Shown: positions 1 through 6,261 of the stretch, piece after piece
How positions within the stretch are numbered: position 1 is the stretch's first letter
Layout: each line of letters begins with the position of its first letter
Assembly (NCBI GenBank): GCA_023418375.1
Contig: JAEZZV010000156.1
Coordinates: forward strand, 1-8,261
DNA length: 8,261 bases
Direction: 5' to 3'
Source of the DNA: Actinomycetes bacterium
GTDB lineage: Bacteria > Actinomycetota > Actinomycetes > Actinomycetales > Cellulomonadaceae
Position numbers and translations under genes: made by a program
The notes under the pieces: generated by a model
Databases searched by the model: none
What the model was told of the DNA's origin: nothing
What the model saw: the letters and a program-made list of their open reading frames with translations, nothing else

Positions 1-685
1 CCGCGCCGATGCCGCGGGCCGCGCCGGTCACCGCGGCGACCTGGCCGGCGAGCGGCTGCTCCCAGTCGGCGGGGAGGGCGCCGCCGTCGGTGCTCACGGT
101 GAGGAGCTGCCCGTCGACGTAGGCCGACCGGCCGGAGAGCAGGAACCGCAGCCCACCGACCACCGAGGGTGCGGTGACGCCCACGCCGTCGGCGACGACG
201 ATGCCGTTGCCGGTCGCGCCGCCGCGCAGCTCCTTGGCGAGCGAGCGCACGATGCCCTCGACGCCGCGCCGGGCCGCACCGCGCATCGCGTCGGTGCCGA
301 CCGTCGAGCCCGGGCCCGACGACGGCCGTGTCACCGCGACCACGCGCCCGCCCCGGGCCAGGCCGCGCAGCGTGCCGCCGACGGCGAGCGCGGGCGCCCC
401 CAGGTCGGCGGGGGAGGCCACCTCGGTCAGCACGAGCACGACGGCGCCGAACCGGTCGCCCTCGCCCGCCGAGCGGTGCACGTCCAGGCCCCAGTCGAGG
501 AGCACGCCGGCGAGCGCGTCGGCGTCGCCCTTGCTGGCGTCGTCGTGGACGACGAGGACGGGGCCGGGGACCAGGGGCGCGCCGGGCTTGTGACGCCGGA
601 GCACCGCGGGCCGCGGGAGGCCGAGCTTCTTGGCGAGCGCCGCCGTCGGGCCTGCATTCACGAGCTCGAGGTACTTGTCGCTCAC
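1..685 (-). CDS. fabG: FabG4-type 3-oxoacyl-(ACP/CoA) reductase, N-terminal part (truncated by window edge)
   Basis: This gene encodes an NAD(P)-dependent short-chain dehydrogenase that interconverts 3-oxoacyl and 3-hydroxyacyl thioesters. Only 228 codons are visible; the family (for example mycobacterial FabG4) is about 450 residues. The translation starts VSDKYLELVNAGPTAALAKK. About 200 residues of degenerate Rossmann-like domain follow, and then the true ketoreductase domain begins with AVTGAARGIGA at residues 218-228, including the TGxxxGIG cofactor loop. The catalytic Ser, Tyr and Lys lie beyond the edge. I chose the GTG at 685-683 because it overlaps the thiolase stop by 4 bp (GTGA), a standard coupled arrangement, and the frame stays open to base 1. 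The two-domain layout distinguishes it from the ~245-residue housekeeping FabG. Next to a degradative thiolase it more likely works on CoA esters than in type II synthesis, though that is inference. Confidence 0.88.
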   Translation of the reverse strand, partial: MSDKYLELVNAGPTAALAKKLGLPRPAVLRRHKPGAPLVPGPVLVVHDDASKGDADALAGVLLDWGLDVHRSAGEGDRFGAVVLVLTEVASPADLGAPALAVGGTLRGLARGGRVVAVTRPSSGPGSTVGTDAMRGAARRGVEGIVRSLAKELRGGATGNGIVVADGVGVTAPSVVGGLRFLLSGRSAYVDGQLLTVSTDGGALPADWEQPLAGQVAAVTGAARGIGA

Positions 686-2034
686 GCCGCCGCCTCCAGG
701 ATCATCGCGTAGCCGAGGCCGCCGGCCGCGCACACGGACACGAGCGCGCGGCCCGAGCCGCGCTGGGCGAGCAGCTTGCTGGCCGTCCCGACGATGCGGC
801 CGCCGGTCGCGGCGAACGGGTGCCCCGCCGCGAGCGAGGAGCCGTGCACGTTGAGCCGGTCGCGGTCGACCTTGCCGAACGGGCCGGGCAGGCCGAGGCG
901 GTCGCGGCAGAAGTCGTCGTCCTCCCAGGCCGCGAGCGTGGTCAGCACCGTCGAGGCGAACGCCTCGTGGATCTCGATGAACTCGAAGTCCTCCAGCGTG
1001 AGGCCGTTGCGGGCAAGCAGGCGGGGGACCGCGTACGCGGGGGCCATGAGCAGGCCGTCGCGGCCGTGCACGAAGTCGACGGCCGCCATCTCGGCGTCGA
1101 CGATCGAGGCCATCGGAGTCAGGCCGTGCGCGGCCGCCCAGTCGTCGCTGGCCAGCAGCACCGTCGAGGCACCGTCGGACAGCGGGGTGGAGTTGCCCGC
1201 CGTCATCGTCGCGGGAGCGTCCAGACGCTTGCCGAACACCGGGGACAGTGACGCGAGCTTCTCCATGCTCGAGTCGCCGCGCAGGTTCGCGTCGCGCGTG
1301 AGCCGGCGGAACGGGGTCATCAGGTCGTCGAAGAAGCCGGCGTCGTAGGCCGCGGCCAGGCGCTGGTGGGACGCGAGCGCGACCTCGTCCTGGGCCTCGC
1401 GCGTGACGCCCCAGGCCGCGGTGGTGAGCGCCTGGTGCTCGCCCATCGACAGGCCGGTGCGGGGCTCGCCGGTGGTGGGGGCGTCGGGCGCCAGGTGCCG
1501 GGGCCGGATGCCCGCGAGGGCCGCGAGCTTCTGCTGCGGGGTCTTGGCGCGGCTGAGGTCGAGCAGTGCACGGCGCAGCGGCTCGCTCACGACGATCGGC
1601 GCGTCGGACGCCGAGTCGACACCGCCCGCGATCGCCGACTCGAGCTGGCCGAGCTTGATCTTGTCCGCGAGCCCGACGATCGTCTCGATGCCGGTCGCGC
1701 AGGCCATCTGCACGTCGTAGGCGGGGGTGTCGTGCGCGAGCGCCGAGCCGAGCACCGCCTCGCGCGTGAGGTTGAAGTCCTTGGAGTGCTTGAGCACCGC
1801 GCCGGCCGCGACGGCGCCGACGCGCTCGCCGGCCAGGCCGTACCGCGCGACGAGGCCGTCCAGCGCGGCGACGAGCATGTCCCGGTTGCTCACGTGGTTG
1901 TAGTGGCCGCCGGCCCGCGCGAAGGGGATGCGGTTGGCGCCCACGACGACGGCGCGGCGCACGCCCGCGCCGCTCGTCCCGGTGGGGGAGCCGGTGGTCC
2001 GGGCTCGGGTGGTCCGGTCGGTGGTCTCCGCCAT
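682..2034 (-). CDS. fadI: Acetyl-CoA C-acyltransferase (FadI-type degradative thiolase)
   Basis: This 450-residue thiolase should cleave 3-oxoacyl-CoA with CoA to acetyl-CoA and a shortened acyl-CoA, the last step of beta-oxidation. The visible active site is complete: nucleophilic Cys112 (MACATG), the HEAFAS motif with His356, the NVHGSSLAAGHP motif with His405, and Cys435 (SVCAAGGLG). The HEAF form, rather than NEAF, together with the length of about 450 residues points to the FadI or trifunctional-beta-like branch, as in mycobacterial FadA2, not to a short biosynthetic AtoB. The first 24 residues are a Thr/Gly/Arg-rich extension before the conserved start VRRAVVVGANR. The ATG at 2034 is preceded by AGAGGA (2047-2042), a reasonable ribosome site. 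The stop overlaps the fabG start by 4 bp, so the two are probably one operon. It diverges from the TetR gene. Confidence 0.93.
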   Translation of the reverse strand: MAETTDRTTRARTTGSPTGTSGAGVRRAVVVGANRIPFARAGGHYNHVSNRDMLVAALDGLVARYGLAGERVGAVAAGAVLKHSKDFNLTREAVLGSALAHDTPAYDVQMACATGIETIVGLADKIKLGQLESAIAGGVDSASDAPIVVSEPLRRALLDLSRAKTPQQKLAALAGIRPRHLAPDAPTTGEPRTGLSMGEHQALTTAAWGVTREAQDEVALASHQRLAAAYDAGFFDDLMTPFRRLTRDANLRGDSSMEKLASLSPVFGKRLDAPATMTAGNSTPLSDGASTVLLASDDWAAAHGLTPMASIVDAEMAAVDFVHGRDGLLMAPAYAVPRLLARNGLTLEDFEFIEIHEAFASTVLTTLAAWEDDDFCRDRLGLPGPFGKVDRDRLNVHGSSLAAGHPFAATGGRIVGTASKLLAQRGSGRALVSVCAAGGLGYAMILEAAA

Positions 2035-2062
2035 GGCGGTGTCCTCTCGTCGTCGAGGTGGA

Positions 2063-2153
2063 GCTTGCGCTGGCTGGTGCTGTGCGTGGTGCTCTGGCTG
2101 TGGCTCGCGTGCGGCGCCGGGCGGGGCTTTGGTCCCTCGTCCGGTCCGCGCTG
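2063..2153 (-). other. U-free leader segment of the thiolase transcript
   Basis: Between the thiolase gene and the operator-like palindrome there are 91 consecutive bases with no A on the plus strand. A leftward transcript would therefore have no U across this stretch. It begins with a GC-rich part and becomes rich in C, A and G (CACAGCCAGAGCACC-like) toward the thiolase. Without T on the minus strand, no start or stop codon can occur there in any leftward frame, so it is not a conventional upstream ORF. Such a leader would form few A-U or G-U pairs and might be largely single-stranded near the start codon. Whether this has a function is unknown. Confidence 0.5.
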
Positions 2154-2198
2154 ACCTGATAGTGCCCGAAACCCACAGTACCTGATACCGTCAGTTTC
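2152..2198. promoter_or_regulatory. Divergent promoter/operator region with TetR-like palindrome
   Basis: An imperfect 17-bp palindrome, ACAGTACCTGATACCGT, occupies 2175-2191; six of the eight base pairs around the central T (2183) are symmetric, giving ACnGTAnCnGnTACnGT. Its core ACCTGATA (2180-2187) is repeated directly at 2154-2161, 26 bp away. The right arm contains TACCGT (2186-2191) preceded by TGA, which fits an extended -10 box 7 nt before the GTG of the TetR gene. The left arm read leftward is TACTGT (2180-2175), a possible -10 for the thiolase operon. No good -35 hexamer is visible for either direction. Size, symmetry and position suit autoregulation by the adjacent TetR protein together with control of both divergent operons. 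Binding is inferred, not shown. Confidence 0.5.
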
Positions 2199-2933
2199 GT
2201 GAGTCGGATCACACCGGCATCGGCGCCGGGCACCAGCGGACGGTCCGTGAGCGGCCGCCCCGAGGGCGCGCGGGCGGAGGCCGACCTCGACGCGCTCGCG
2301 GCCGACGGGCGGTCCACCCGCTGGGCAGACCACCGCGCCGCGCGTCGCACGGAGCTCGTCCACGCCGCGCGTCGGGCCGTGCACCGGCACGGTCCCGACG
2401 TGTCCATGGACGAGATCGCGACGACCGCGGGCACGTCGAAGTCGATCGTCTACCGGTACTTCGTCGACAAGCCCGGGCTGCAGCGGGCCGTCGGGGAGGC
2501 GGTCGTCGCGCAGATGCACACCGCGATGGACGAGGCGGCCCGGCTCGCGGGGACCCCGCGCGAGGCGCTGCGGGGCATGGTGGACGTCTACCTCGAGATG
2601 GCCGAGGCCTCGCCCAACGTCTACTGGTTCGTCACCCGGCCCGTGAGCGAGGACGCCTCGGTCCCGCTCGGGCACTTCCTGGACCAGGTCGCCGGGCTCA
2701 TCGCGCGGCCGTTCGCGCGCGTCGCGGCGACCGAGGCACCCGGCGTCGCGGACGTCTGGGCGGCCGGCGCCGTGGGCTTCGTGCGCGGCGTCGGCGAGTG
2801 GTGGCTGCAGCACCGCACGGACCCCGACGCGCCCAGCCGCGAGGTCCTCACCGAACGCGTCACCTCATGGCTGTGGACGGGACCCGTGAGCGGGCTCACC
2901 CGGACGCGGCCCGACCTGTCCACGACCGGCTAG
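2199..2933 (+). CDS. TetR/AcrR family transcriptional regulator
   Basis: This is a 244-residue one-component repressor-type protein. After a disordered-looking 40-residue N-terminus, residues about 46-92 form the TetR DNA-binding domain: helices around RRTELVHAARRAVHRHG, then SMDEIATTAGTSKSIVYRYF (69-88) as the helix-turn-helix, followed by DK. The remaining ~150 residues, including a Trp-rich stretch (GEWWLQ), form a helical ligand-binding domain. The GTG start has no Shine-Dalgarno upstream, but a TGA-TACCGT element lies 7 nt before it, so a leaderless mRNA is plausible; a GTG at 2247 is an alternative start. It sits between the thiolase operon and the acyl-CoA oxidase, 48 bp upstream of the latter, so it probably controls both and may be co-transcribed with the oxidase. 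An acyl-CoA ligand is a reasonable guess from context only. Confidence 0.9.
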   Translation: MSRITPASAPGTSGRSVSGRPEGARAEADLDALAADGRSTRWADHRAARRTELVHAARRAVHRHGPDVSMDEIATTAGTSKSIVYRYFVDKPGLQRAVGEAVVAQMHTAMDEAARLAGTPREALRGMVDVYLEMAEASPNVYWFVTRPVSEDASVPLGHFLDQVAGLIARPFARVAATEAPGVADVWAAGAVGFVRGVGEWWLQHRTDPDAPSREVLTERVTSWLWTGPVSGLTRTRPDLSTTG

Positions 2934-2981
2934 ACCACCCGAGCCCGACCAGACGACCGACCTCGACGAGGAGGAGCGGAG

Positions 2982-5057
2982 ATGACTGTGCTCAGCGAAC
3001 GACGCCCGACGGGAACCATCCCGGCGGCGCCCGACCCCACCGTGGACGTCGCCCACCTGGAGCACGTGCTCCTGGGCCGATGGCGCGACGTCCGGCGCGA
3101 GGCGCGCGCGTTCCTCACCGATCCGCGCCTGCACCGGGTCGAGGGCCTGAGCTGCGCGGACCACCGCGAGAAGGTCCTCGAGCAGCTGCGGATCCTCGCC
3201 AAGGAGGGCGACGTCCTGCGCGCCTTCCCGACCGAGCTCGGCGGCGCCGACGACCACGGCAGCGCGCTCGCTCGGTTCGAGGAGGTTCTCGTCGCCGACC
3301 CGTCGCTGCAGATCAAGGCGGGCGTCCAGTGGGGGCTGTTCGCGTCGGCGATCCTGCACCTGGGCACGCAGGACCACCACCAGCGCCTGCTGCCCGGCGC
3401 GATGGACCTCACCGTTCCCGGCGCCTTCGCGATGACGGAGGCCGGCCACGGCTCCGACGTCGCCAGCCTCGCCACGACCGCGACGTACGACCCGGCGACC
3501 GAGGAGTTCGTCATCCACACGCCGCACCGCCAGGCGTGGAAGGACTACCTCGGCAACGCGGCCCTGCACGGGACGGCCGCCGTGGTGTTCGCGCAGCTCG
3601 TCTCCGGTGGCGTCGGCTACGGCGTGCACGCGTTCTACGTGCCGATCCGCAACCCGGAGACCGGGGAGTTCCTGCCCGGCGTCGGCGGCGAGGACGACGG
3701 GCTCAAGGGCGGGCTGAACGGCATCGACAACGGCCGCCTCTGGTTCGACCACGTGCGCGTGCCGCGGCGCGACCTGCTCAACCGGTACGGCGACGTCGCC
3801 GCCGACGGCACGTACTCCTCGCCCATCGCGAGCCCGGGCCGGCGCTTCTTCACGATGCTCGGCACGCTCGTCCAGGGCCGGGTCTCGCTCGACGGCGCCG
3901 CGATCAACGCCGCGAAGCTCGGGCTGATCACCGCGGTCACGTACGGCAACCAGCGTCGCCAGTTCACCGCGGCGTCGCCGCACGACGAGGTCGTGCTCCT
4001 CGACTACGCCGAGCACCAGCGCCGGCTCCTGCCGCGCCTGGCCCAGACGTACGCGCACGTCTTCGCCCACGAGCGGATGCTCGAGGCGTTCGACGGCGTC
4101 TTCTCGGGCGCACACGACACGGACGACGACCGCCAGGACCTCGAGACGATCGCCGCCGCCCTCAAGCCGACGTCCACGTGGCACGCGCTGGACACCCTCC
4201 AGGCGGCGCGCGAGGCGTGCGGCGGGGCGGGCTTCCTCACCGAGAACCGGCTCGTCTCGCTGCGCGCCGACCTCGACGTCTATGCGACGTTCGAGGGCGA
4301 CAACACGGTGCTGCTCCAGCTCGTCGCGAAGCGGCTGCTCGCGGACTGGTCCAAGGAGTTCGCGGGGATCGACGCCACGGGCCTGGCGAAGTACGTGGCC
4401 GGCCGGGCGGCCGACGCGGCCTGGCACCGCACCCCGCTCGCCCGGGTGGTCCAGGTCCTGTCCGACGGCGGCGACGTGCGACGGTCGGTCGGGCACCTGC
4501 GTGACACCGAGACCCAGCGCGAGCTGCTCACCGACCGCGTCGAGACGATGATCGCGGAGATCGGCACGGCCCTGCGGCCCGCCATGAAGGCACCCAAGGA
4601 CGAGGCGGCGCGGCGCTTCAACGCGCAGCAGCACGCGCTCGTCGAGGCCGCCCGCGCGCACGCCGACCTGCTGCTGTGGGAGGCGTTCACCGCCGGGCTC
4701 GCCCAGGTGACCGACCCGGGCACGCGCCGCGTGCTCACCTGGCTCCGGGACCTGTTCGGCCTGTCGGCCATCGAGAAGAACCTGGCCTGGTACCTCATCC
4801 ACGGCCGGCTCTCGGCGGCGCGCGCGCGGACCGTCACGTCCTACCTCGACCGGCTGCTCACCCGGCTCCGCCCGCACGCCCAGGACCTCGTCGACGCGTT
4901 CGGCTACGGGCCCGAGCACGTGCGCGCGGTCATCGCCTCGGGCGTCGAGGCGGAGCGGCAGGCCGAGGCGCGCGAGCACCAGCGGCGGGCCCGGGCCGAC
5001 GGCACCGCGCCGCGGCCGGAGAAGGCCGAGCGGGCGGCGAGGGCCGGCAGGCGCTGA
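2982..5057 (+). CDS. Acyl-CoA oxidase (FAD-dependent)
   Basis: This 691-residue flavoprotein should oxidise acyl-CoA to trans-2-enoyl-CoA and pass electrons to O2, giving H2O2. Several features match the peroxisomal-type oxidase family rather than the ~380-residue dehydrogenases: the length; AMTEAGHGSD (150-159) followed by TTATYDPATEEF; the GVHAFYVPIRNPETGE segment; IDNGRLWFDHVRVPR followed by a DGTY motif; CGGAGF (413-418); and ATFEGDNTVLL with Glu438 in the position of the catalytic glutamate. A long C-terminal helical domain follows (about 490-650). The last ~40 residues are a low-complexity Arg/Ala/Glu tail of unclear role. A strong GAGGAGGAG (2968-2976) precedes the ATG at 2982. The gene follows the TetR gene by 48 bp and is convergent with the SDR gene. 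A large FadE5-like dehydrogenase is the main alternative, but the motifs favour an oxidase. Confidence 0.88.
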   Translation: MTVLSERRPTGTIPAAPDPTVDVAHLEHVLLGRWRDVRREARAFLTDPRLHRVEGLSCADHREKVLEQLRILAKEGDVLRAFPTELGGADDHGSALARFEEVLVADPSLQIKAGVQWGLFASAILHLGTQDHHQRLLPGAMDLTVPGAFAMTEAGHGSDVASLATTATYDPATEEFVIHTPHRQAWKDYLGNAALHGTAAVVFAQLVSGGVGYGVHAFYVPIRNPETGEFLPGVGGEDDGLKGGLNGIDNGRLWFDHVRVPRRDLLNRYGDVAADGTYSSPIASPGRRFFTMLGTLVQGRVSLDGAAINAAKLGLITAVTYGNQRRQFTAASPHDEVVLLDYAEHQRRLLPRLAQTYAHVFAHERMLEAFDGVFSGAHDTDDDRQDLETIAAALKPTSTWHALDTLQAAREACGGAGFLTENRLVSLRADLDVYATFEGDNTVLLQLVAKRLLADWSKEFAGIDATGLAKYVAGRAADAAWHRTPLARVVQVLSDGGDVRRSVGHLRDTETQRELLTDRVETMIAEIGTALRPAMKAPKDEAARRFNAQQHALVEAARAHADLLLWEAFTAGLAQVTDPGTRRVLTWLRDLFGLSAIEKNLAWYLIHGRLSAARARTVTSYLDRLLTRLRPHAQDLVDAFGYGPEHVRAVIASGVEAERQAEAREHQRRARADGTAPRPEKAERAARAGRR

Positions 5058-5071
5058 GCGGGTGCTCGGCG
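5052..5071. terminator. Candidate terminator hairpin between convergent genes
   Basis: CGCTGAGC (5052-5059) can pair with GCTCGGCG (5064-5071) through a GGGT loop, giving an 8-bp stem with one G-U pair. It overlaps the oxidase stop codon (5055-5057) and lies 3 bases past the stop of the convergent SDR gene, so it could serve both directions. There is no T tract on either side. Hairpins without T tracts are common in actinobacteria, but at this GC content they also arise by chance. Confidence 0.4.
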
Positions 5072-5074
5072 TCG

Positions 5075-5956
5075 CTAGCCCACGTGGTCGCGCCAGGAGT
5101 GCTGGGGCTCGTAGCCGAGCAGGTCGCGCGCGCCGTCGATGGCCAGAAGCGTCTCGAACTCGCCGATCTCGCGCGTGAGCGCGACCCCGGGGAACACGGT
5201 CGCGAGCAGCTCGCGCGACGGCGTCGCCATGATCGTGTCCGCCGCGGCGACGATGACGTTGCGTGAGCCGGTCGTGTCGCGCTCCAGCCCGAGGCGGCAC
5301 GCCTGCGCGACGTCGCGCACGTCGACGTAGCCCCACAGGTTCCACCTCCGCGCGTGCGGGTCGCCCCAGTAGCCCGGCACCGCCGCGTAGTCCTCGGGTC
5401 GGTGGATGTTCGAGATCCGCAGGCCCACGAACGGGATCCCCGACCACGCGGAGACGTGCTCGGCGGCGACCTCGCCCAGCACCTTCGACAGCGCGTACTC
5501 GGTCGTCGGCAGGGGGAAGTGCGCCTCGTCGACGGGCGCGTAGCGCGGGGGGACGTCGAACGGCAGGCCGAGCGTGGTCTCGCTCGACGCCCAGACGACC
5601 TTGCGCAGCCCCAGCCGGGCCGCCGCGAGGAAGACGTTCTGGTTCGCCGCGGTGTTCACGGCGAGCGTGTGCGGCCCGGGCGCGCGCCCGGGTGCGGGGA
5701 TGTTCCCGAGGTGCACGACGGCGTCCGCCCCGGCCAGGGCCTCGACCGCCTGCCCGTAGTCGGTCAGGTCCGCGTGCAGCAGCCCGACGCCGAGGCCCGC
5801 ATCCTCACCGGCCGGACCCGCGAGGTCCGTCGCCCGCACGTCGTAGCCGTGGGCGAGGAGGTCGGCCACGACCGCGCGGCCCGCCTTGCCGTACGCGCCG
5901 GTGACGGCGACGGTCGTGCTGCTGGGCCGCGTGTCGGGGTGGGTCAGCCGGGTCAT
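5075..5956 (-). CDS. NAD-dependent epimerase/dehydratase-like extended SDR
   Basis: This 293-residue protein is an atypical or extended short-chain dehydrogenase with a Rossmann fold. Residues 16-26 (VAVTGAYGKAG) form the GxxGxxG dinucleotide loop, and Asp44 at the end of the second strand (VRATD) suggests NAD+ over NADP+. Ser124-Ser125 and the Tyr154-Ala-Leu-Ser-Lys158 motif supply the catalytic Ser, Tyr and Lys. The C-terminus has the DLLGYEPQHSW-type ending common in sugar-nucleotide epimerase or uronate dehydrogenase-like proteins. I chose the ATG at 5956 because a GGAGG (5969-5965) lies 8 nt upstream; an in-frame ATG at 5992 would add 12 unconserved-looking residues and has no comparable site. 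The substrate cannot be told from sequence. It is monocistronic here and convergent with the oxidase, so a role in that pathway is not implied. Confidence 0.88.
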   Translation of the reverse strand: MTRLTHPDTRPSSTTVAVTGAYGKAGRAVVADLLAHGYDVRATDLAGPAGEDAGLGVGLLHADLTDYGQAVEALAGADAVVHLGNIPAPGRAPGPHTLAVNTAANQNVFLAAARLGLRKVVWASSETTLGLPFDVPPRYAPVDEAHFPLPTTEYALSKVLGEVAAEHVSAWSGIPFVGLRISNIHRPEDYAAVPGYWGDPHARRWNLWGYVDVRDVAQACRLGLERDTTGSRNVIVAAADTIMATPSRELLATVFPGVALTREIGEFETLLAIDGARDLLGYEPQHSWRDHVG

Positions 5957-6009
5957 GCCGCCATCCTCCGCCCTCGAGCGCCCTGCGGGCACGGCGGCGT
6001 CCCGGCACC

Positions 6010-6222
6010 GTGGCTGGCGTGCCGACGACCTACCGCCCGGCCCCCGCGCGTCGGGCCGTGACCGCCGTCATGTCGGGCTTCGACCGGGCGGGTGCCGGCC
6101 CGCGGCGGACCTACCTCCTCACGGTGGTCAGGCCGTTCGGCGGCGCCGGGCCCGACGACCCGGTCGAGGCGTTCGTCGCGATCACGCCGCGGCACCCGGT
6201 CTTCGCGTTGAGCCCGACGGGG
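6010..6222 (+). pseudogene. Internally deleted deazaflavin-dependent nitroreductase family (DUF385-type) remnant
   Basis: The rightward frame from a GTG at 6010 reads like the start of a DUF385-type nitroreductase: an AVMSGFDRAG helix and then GPRRTYLLTV (residues 30-39). In this family that is normally followed by a GRRSG loop and the F420-binding barrel. Instead it passes directly into VRPFGGAGPDDPVEAFVA and PRHPVFALSP (40-69), which resembles the family's C-terminal end. The join lies near 6121-6130 and stays in frame; roughly 80-90 residues of a ~150-residue protein appear to be missing. No ribosome site is visible before 6010, and the frame has no stop before it runs antisense into the GNAT gene, so a functional product is unlikely. 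Family assignment is from memory of conserved segments; a short genuine protein is the alternative. Confidence 0.55.
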
Positions 6223-6254
6223 GCGGCCGTGCCGGGCGACGGCCCCGGCCGCGC
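6222..6254 (-). terminator. Possible terminator hairpin downstream of the GNAT gene
   Basis: Just past the leftward GNAT stop, the bases around 6222-6237 (GGCGGCCGTGCCGGGC) can fold on those around 6241-6254 (GCCCCGGCCGCGCC) with small bulges. It is in the right place to end the ppk2-GNAT transcript. The stem is imperfect, has no T tract, and may simply reflect the base composition. Confidence 0.25.
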
Positions 6255-6261
6255 CCGACCG

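Noticed and set aside
328..1251. A 307-codon rightward frame across fabG and the thiolase
   Set aside because: It is an Arg/Ala-rich shadow antisense to two genes with clear active-site motifs.
2077..2154. A short rightward frame giving a hydrophobic peptide with a lipobox-like LWLACG
   Set aside because: The hydrophobic look follows directly from the A-free, T/G-rich strand (Leu, Val, Trp and Cys codons). It has no ribosome site and lies antisense to the thiolase leader.
2798..4504. A 568-codon rightward frame overlapping the TetR end and the oxidase
   Set aside because: It is a Pro/Arg-rich out-of-frame shadow of the oxidase with no domain.
2865..5447. An 860-codon leftward open frame opposite the acyl-CoA oxidase
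   Set aside because: It is Arg/Val/Gly/Ala-rich without recognisable motifs and lies antisense to a gene with complete family motifs. Long spurious antisense frames are expected at this GC content.
5957..5992. Longer start for the SDR gene at 5992
   Set aside because: The extra 12 residues are not fold-related, and a GGAGG at 5969-5965 is correctly placed for the ATG at 5956.
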